A stretch of 64,000 nt of DNA from Rodentibacter genomosp. 2. Its GTDB lineage: Bacteria; Pseudomonadota; Gammaproteobacteria; Enterobacterales; Pasteurellaceae. The stretch lies in NCBI GenBank assembly GCA_001999425.1, contig MLHP01000017.1, forward strand, positions 1 through 64,000, read 5' to 3'. The position numbers and the translations under genes are program-made. Positions 59,441 to 64,000 of this stretch are shown piece by piece. The notes under the pieces are model-generated. The model did no database searches. It was given only the letters and a program-made list of their open reading frames with translations, and was not told the origin of the DNA. Positions within the stretch are counted from its first letter, which is position 1. Each line of letters opens with the position of its first letter.

Positions 59441-62236
59441 CTATTCCGCTTTTGCATGAGTTGGCTCGGAATATACATGACTAATCGCACTATGATGCCC
59501 CGCAGCCCCCTTTCCGTAGAAGTAGTAACGCGATTCCGACCATTCCACAATCGGGAAAGGCTCGGCTATTTCTTCGTCGGCCTTTGCAAGCGTCATGTCT
59601 GCCTTAGTGTGAGTAACTGAAGAAATCGTGCCTAAACGACCTGAAAATTCATAAGTGCGGTCAAATTTAGCCAAATTTTCGACTTCAGCAGCCTCATTGG
59701 AAGCCACTTCATCTTGCTCTTGCACTTTCTCCGCATTCAGGCGCTCCAATGACTCCTGTACTTTTTTCTGTACCGATTCATTTGCCGGTTGCGTAATAAA
59801 ATCCAAAGCAGGTTTTACTTCTACTGAAGTATTTTCAATCACAATACCGGTTGCTGGCGTGATAAATCCTTTCTTCGTTTTTTCTTGCTCAAGCAATTCA
59901 TCAACAGATAAGAAATTATTTTCTTTTGTCGCATTCAATGTCGAATAATCAACCCACACTTTCCCACTTGCCAATTCAGGAGAAAATACAGCGAAGGACA
60001 GCGGCATTGGCGACTTATGCTCTTGACGGCGACGACGTTGATGATTTACGCGCAAATGACGTGGCGTACGACGCTGACGATTTTGTTTCTCTTCAACCTC
60101 CATTACCTGGGTAACTTCAGCTGGTGTTGTTTCTACCGTTTCCTCAACAATTTCAATGTTCGACACAGGTGCTGGCGGTTCATTAACCATATGCTCATCA
60201 ATGCGTACACGTTTCTGTAAATCACGGCGTTGACGACGTTGTTGCGCCGGCTGCTCTGTTTTATCAGCTTTATTATCAGAATGATCGGAAACAAGCGTAG
60301 AATTGACCGCACTTTCAGTTGGATTTTCATTTGCAGCGGAATTACGACGTAAGCGACGTTGATTACGCTCACGCGTAGAAGGAGAAGGTGCATTTTCCTG
60401 CTCCATTTTCTCTACAACATTCTCTGATTTAGAACGATGCGGCACATTACGGCGATCTTGAGAACGACGTTGGTGACGATTGCTATTACGATTGTGTTTT
60501 GGTTTTTCCTCAACAACCGGTTCAGGATTAAATAATGCTTTAATTTTTGCAATAATTTTTGCCAATAACGACAATTCGTTCGATTTACGTTCTAGCGGTG
60601 TCGGTGCGGCTTCGGAAATAGAAAGTGAAAGTGCCGCACTTTCTACTGCCGGTTGCTCAGAAACAACTGTCGCTTCAGTATTTCGTGAAACAGATGGTTC
60701 ATCAGCAACATCATCCTGTGCACAATGGATTTTTGCTAAATTATAACTGAGCTCATTAAGCTCTTCTCCTTCACGCATACGGAATACGCTAAAATTCGGA
60801 GTTTCCATGGATTCATTTGGAACAACTATCACATCAACATCATGACGTTTCTCAATACTACTGATTGCTTTACGTTTTTCATTTAATAGATAAGAGGCAA
60901 TTTGTACCGGTACAATGGTATGAACCTGCTTGGTATTTTCTTTCAGTGCCTCTTCTTCAATTAAGCGCAAAATTGATAAAGAAAGGGATTCATTATCACG
61001 CACTTTGCCCGTTCCTTGACAACGCGGACAAATATGGTGGGAAGATTCGCCAAGTGACGGGCTCAAACGCTGACGAGACATTTCCAACAAGCCAAAACGT
61101 GAAATACGGCTAATTTGAATACGGGCACGATCTTGGCGTACCGCATCACGAATTCGGTTTTCTACTTCTCGTTGATGACGGATTGGCGTCATATCAATAA
61201 AGTCGATAACCACTAATCCGCCTAAATCGCGTAAACGTAGTTGGCGTGCAATTTCATCTGCGGCCTCAAGGTTTGTATTCAGTGCGGTTTCTTCAATATC
61301 GCCGCCACGGGTTGAACGCGCAGAGTTAATATCAATCGCAGTTAAGGCTTCCGTTACATCAATCACGATTGAACCGCCTGACGGCAAACGGACTTCGCGT
61401 TGAAAGGCTGATTCAATTTGAGATTCAATTTGATAATGACTGAAGAGAGGAACTTCGCCTTGATATAATTTCACACGGTTCACAAAATCCGGACGAACCA
61501 ACTTGATATGCGCTTTCGCCTTTTCAAAGATCTTCGGACTATCAATTAAAATTTCACCGATATCACGACGTAAATAATCACGAATTGCACGTACTATCAC
61601 ATCACTTTCTTGATGAATTAAAAATGGTGCCGGACGGCTTTGCGAAGCTTGTTTAATCGCTTCCCAGTGATGTAACAGCACTTTTAAGTCCCATTGTAAT
61701 TCTTCCGGCGATTTACCTACGCCCGCAGTACGAACGATGAGGCCCACTCCTTCCGGCACATCTAATGAACTTAGTGCTTCTTTTAATTCTACGCGTTCAT
61801 CGCCTTCAATACGGCGAGAAATCCCACCCGCACGCGGGTTATTCGGCATAATCACCAAATAACTGCCGGCAAGAGAAACAAAGGTTGTCAGCGCAGCACC
61901 TTTATTACCGCGCTCTTCTTTATTTACTTGAACAATAACTTCTTGTCCTTCGCTCAAAATATCACGAATATTAGGACGCCCTTGGAATACGTAATCTGCC
62001 GGGAAATATTCTCGTGCAATCTCTTTTAAAGGTAAAAAACCATGGCGTTCCGCACCATAATCCACAAAAGCCGCTTCAAGGCTTGGTTCTACTCGGGTAA
62101 TTTTTCCTTTGTAGATATTGGCTTTTTTTTGTTCATGTCCCGGACTTTCAATATCCAAGTCAAAAAGGCGTTGTCCGTCAACAAGCGCCACACGCAACTC
62201 TTCTTTTTGAGTCGCATTGATTAACATTCTTTTCAT
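59441..62236 (-). CDS. rne: Ribonuclease E
   Basis: Essential endonuclease and scaffold of the RNA degradosome. The N-terminal half has the S1 domain, the catalytic segment [17 protein letters not shown] and the zinc-link cysteines [10 protein letters not shown]. The C-terminal half is disordered and rich in Arg, Glu and Pro. It ends with a motif ([10 protein letters not shown]) like the PNPase-binding tail of E. coli RNase E. I chose the ATG at 62236 ([10 protein letters not shown], 931 residues), the family start; a 32-residue longer frame runs into the leader RNA. Confidence 0.96.
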   Translation of the reverse strand: MKRMLINATQKEELRVALVDGQRLFDLDIESPGHEQKKANIYKGKITRVEPSLEAAFVDYGAERHGFLPLKEIAREYFPADYVFQGRPNIRDILSEGQEVIVQVNKEERGNKGAALTTFVSLAGSYLVIMPNNPRAGGISRRIEGDERVELKEALSSLDVPEGVGLIVRTAGVGKSPEELQWDLKVLLHHWEAIKQASQSRPAPFLIHQESDVIVRAIRDYLRRDIGEILIDSPKIFEKAKAHIKLVRPDFVNRVKLYQGEVPLFSHYQIESQIESAFQREVRLPSGGSIVIDVTEALTAIDINSARSTRGGDIEETALNTNLEAADEIARQLRLRDLGGLVVIDFIDMTPIRHQREVENRIRDAVRQDRARIQISRISRFGLLEMSRQRLSPSLGESSHHICPRCQGTGKVRDNESLSLSILRLIEEEALKENTKQVHTIVPVQIASYLLNEKRKAISSIEKRHDVDVIVVPNESMETPNFSVFRMREGEELNELSYNLAKIHCAQDDVADEPSVSRNTEATVVSEQPAVESAALSLSISEAAPTPLERKSNELSLLAKIIAKIKALFNPEPVVEEKPKHNRNSNRHQRRSQDRRNVPHRSKSENVVEKMEQENAPSPSTRERNQRRLRRNSAANENPTESAVNSTLVSDHSDNKADKTEQPAQQRRQRRDLQKRVRIDEHMVNEPPAPVSNIEIVEETVETTPAEVTQVMEVEEKQNRQRRTPRHLRVNHQRRRRQEHKSPMPLSFAVFSPELASGKVWVDYSTLNATKENNFLSVDELLEQEKTKKGFITPATGIVIENTSVEVKPALDFITQPANESVQKKVQESLERLNAEKVQEQDEVASNEAAEVENLAKFDRTYEFSGRLGTISSVTHTKADMTLAKADEEIAEPFPIVEWSESRYYFYGKGAAGHHSAISHVYSEPTHAKAE

Positions 62237-62289
62237 TGTCGATTCTCTTTTTAAAATTTTTAAAAGTACCTCAAAATAAACCGCACTTT

Positions 62290-62378
62290 GCTTCGTTATC
62301 GACCTCGTGTTTCTCGCGCCAATCAATCTCACGATTGTATGTTGCTGGGTGCATTGATAACGTTATTGAAACGATAAA
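62290..62378 (-). promoter_or_regulatory. Structured 5' UTR element of rne (autoregulation)
   Basis: The minus-strand leader contains a perfect hairpin CAATC-GTGA-GATTG and longer pairings (ATCGTG with CACGA, and ATCG with CGAT around it). The block reads like the enteric rne leader that lets RNase E cut its own message. From memory I believe parts are nearly identical to E. coli, which would mean conservation of the RNA itself. Confidence 0.65.
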
Positions 62379-62582
62379 AGGATTGTTTAATAAAATAACG
62401 CGATATTTCGCACGCGTTACAAGCAGCTGGTTTATTTTCAAGAAAAATGTTGATTATCAATGTCTTATGCCAAATGCTGCATTGAGTTTCCACCAACCTG
62501 ATTTGTCCTTTTTTACGCCTAATCTTATACGTAAAAAGACGCCCTATTATCCATAGAAACCAATAAATTAGCAAGGTCATAA

Positions 62583-62612
62583 TTACCCTAGATAAGGCTT
62601 TTATGATATGAT
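62583..62612 (+). promoter_or_regulatory. Candidate rluC promoter
   Basis: TTACCC and TATGAT are spaced by 18 bases, 28 bases before the rluC start. Confidence 0.5.
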
Positions 62613-62639
62613 TTACGCCAATTTTCAAAAGGTGAAAAA

Positions 62640-63608
62640 ATGACAGGACAAAAAGAAAATATCATCAATTCCTCCGTAAAAATGCTCACAATTAGTGAGG
62701 ACGAAGCCGGTCAGCGCATTGATAATTATCTGTTGGCGAAGCTAAAAGGTGTGCCGAAAAGTTTGATTTATCGCATTGTACGTAAGGGTGAAGTACGGGT
62801 AAATAAAGGGCGGATTAAGCCGGAATATAAATTGCAGAGCGGTGATATAGTGCGCTTACCGCCTGTGCGTACAACAGAAAAAAATAATCTGCCGGTCTCT
62901 AAGAATTTAAATAAAGTTGCGGATCTTGAACATAAAATTTTATTTGAAGACGATCAGTTAATCATATTAAATAAACCCTCAGGCATCGCTGTGCATGGCG
63001 GTAGCGGCTTGAATTTCGGCGTAATTGAGGCCTTACGTGCACTTCGCCCGGAAGCGCGTTTTTTAGAACTCGTTCATCGCTTGGATCGCGATACCTCAGG
63101 CATTTTGTTAATTGCAAAAAAACGTTCGGCATTACGCAATCTACATGAACAACTACGCCTTAAAACCGTGCAAAAGGATTATTTGGCATTAGTACGAGGA
63201 CAATGGCAGTCGCATGTTAAAGTGGTAAAAGCTCCATTGCTAAAAAATGAACTTGCCGGCGGAGAACGTATCGTACGAGTGAGTGAACAAGGTAAACCTT
63301 CCGAGACACGTTTTTCTATTGAGGAACGTTATTCTAACGCAACCTTAGTCAAAGCGTCACCGATCACTGGGCGAACCCATCAAATCCGCGTGCATACTCA
63401 ATATGCCGGTCATCCCATTGCATTAGATACTAAATACGGAGATAAGGATTTTGACACACAAATACAAATATTTGGCTTAAATCGCCTGTTTTTACACGCA
63501 TTTTCTATTCGTTTTGAACATCCCAAAACGGGCGAAACCTTGCGCTTCAATGCACCACTTGATGAAAAAATAAAAGCAGTATTGAAAAAGTTACGGGAAA
63601 GCAAATAG
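62640..63608 (+). CDS. rluC: 23S rRNA pseudouridine synthase RluC
   Basis: Makes pseudouridines 955, 2504 and 2580 in 23S rRNA. It has an N-terminal S4 domain ([22 protein letters not shown]) and the catalytic aspartate in [13 protein letters not shown]. Later [18 protein letters not shown] is conserved. Length 322. An AAGGTG ribosome site precedes the ATG. It is divergent from rne, as in enterics. Confidence 0.97.
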   Translation: MTGQKENIINSSVKMLTISEDEAGQRIDNYLLAKLKGVPKSLIYRIVRKGEVRVNKGRIKPEYKLQSGDIVRLPPVRTTEKNNLPVSKNLNKVADLEHKILFEDDQLIILNKPSGIAVHGGSGLNFGVIEALRALRPEARFLELVHRLDRDTSGILLIAKKRSALRNLHEQLRLKTVQKDYLALVRGQWQSHVKVVKAPLLKNELAGGERIVRVSEQGKPSETRFSIEERYSNATLVKASPITGRTHQIRVHTQYAGHPIALDTKYGDKDFDTQIQIFGLNRLFLHAFSIRFEHPKTGETLRFNAPLDEKIKAVLKKLRESK

Positions 63609-63699
63609 ACAAATTTGGCATTTATTGTTATATTTGGGCTCGGAGACAACTCGTTTCTATCATGATTTCATAATAACGACAACATTAAAGGATAGCAAA

Positions 63700-63978
63700 A
63701 TGGCAAAAGGACAATCTTTACAAGATCCTTACTTGAACGCTCTACGTCGTGAGCGCATTCCTGTATCAATTTATTTGGTAAATGGAATTAAATTACAAGG
63801 GCAAATTGAATCATTCGATCAGTTTGTGATTTTGTTAAAAAACACCGTAAACCAAATGGTGTACAAGCATGCAATTTCTACTGTTGTGCCGGCGCGTTCT
63901 GTTTCCCATCACAATAATAATCACCATAATGTGCAACCTGTAGAAACTACAGAAGAAACTGGAGCACAATCAGAATAA
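63700..63978 (+). CDS. hfq: RNA chaperone Hfq
   Basis: Sm-like hexameric protein that pairs small RNAs with mRNAs. The Sm1 region ([20 protein letters not shown]) and Sm2 motif (VYKHAIST) are intact, with a short polar His/Asn-rich tail. I chose the ATG at 63700 ([13 protein letters not shown], 92 residues), which has AAAGGA upstream and the universal start. It follows rluC by 91 bases, not miaA as in E. coli. Confidence 0.97.
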   Translation: MAKGQSLQDPYLNALRRERIPVSIYLVNGIKLQGQIESFDQFVILLKNTVNQMVYKHAISTVVPARSVSHHNNNHHNVQPVETTEETGAQSE

Positions 63979-64000
63979 TCAATTAAATGGATTGTAAAAA

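Larger units (their letters stand above)
62237..62639. other. rne-rluC divergent intergenic region
   Basis: This 403-base gap holds the long rne leader (about 62237-62500), the rne promoter and the rluC promoter. No further gene is supported. An uptake sequence at about 62281 lies between the structured leader element and the rne start. TATAAG near 62530 on the minus strand is a possible rne -10 element. Confidence 0.6.

Overview
The window is a block of core chromosome from a Pasteurellaceae bacterium close to Haemophilus or Aggregatibacter. The best evidence is the DNA uptake signal AAGTGCGGT / ACCGCACTT: I count 43 exact copies by eye, about one per 1.5 kb, which is the Haemophilus-type uptake word. 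The low G+C content, the protein sequences and the gene order (ccm-sodA; hisS to yfeABCD; isc-trmJ-pal-tol-cyd; ruv-yebC-nudB-aspS; gloA-rnt-transporter-priC; rne-rluC-hfq) fit the same family. I cannot name the species. No prophage, insertion sequence, CRISPR array or large island is visible.

Layout. 0-5 kb: cytochrome c maturation operon (ccmABCDEF, minus strand, ccmG beyond the left edge). 5-12 kb: sodA, then a lipid-methyltransferase-like gene, yfgM, hisS, ispG, rodZ, pilW and rlmN on the minus strand. 12-17 kb: pbpG and the metal importer yfeABCD behind a Fur-like box. 17-22 kb: rlmC, nagZ, ycfL, hinT, ppiD, then the decayed remains of mntP. 22-30 kb: mnmE, yidC, yidD, rnpA and rpmH facing dnaA, dnaN and recF. 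30-37 kb: the isc Fe-S operon with a DUF2625 gene between hscB and hscA, then trmJ. 37-46 kb: two tRNA-Lys genes, pal-tolBARQ-ybgC, and cydABX-ybgE. 46-53 kb: a small exported DUF5339-like protein with an FNR-type site, ruvBAC, yebC, a nudB-LOG-MazG cluster, an AT-rich EVE-domain gene and aspS. 53-59 kb: cmoA, glpT, gloA, rnt, a histidine leader/attenuator feeding a predicted transporter, and priC. 59-64 kb: tRNA-Ser, rne with its structured leader, rluC and hfq.

How it works together. Several units belong to respiration and redox adaptation (c-type cytochrome maturation, cytochrome bd, Fe-S assembly, MnSOD, metal uptake). Two candidate FNR sites, at sodA and at the DUF5339 gene, suggest oxygen control. 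Envelope genes (tol-pal, yidC, ppiD, yfgM, rodZ, pbpG, nagZ) and translation/RNA genes (rlmN, rlmC, mnmE, trmJ, cmoA, rluC, hisS, aspS, rne, rnpA, hfq) make up most of the rest.

I did not find a wholly new multi-gene system. The most interesting points are the complete His attenuator in front of a transporter instead of biosynthesis genes, terminator hairpins that also contain the next gene's Shine-Dalgarno sequence, uptake-sequence hairpins inside the isc and tol operons, the DUF2625 gene in the isc operon, the AT-rich EVE gene, and mntP decay.
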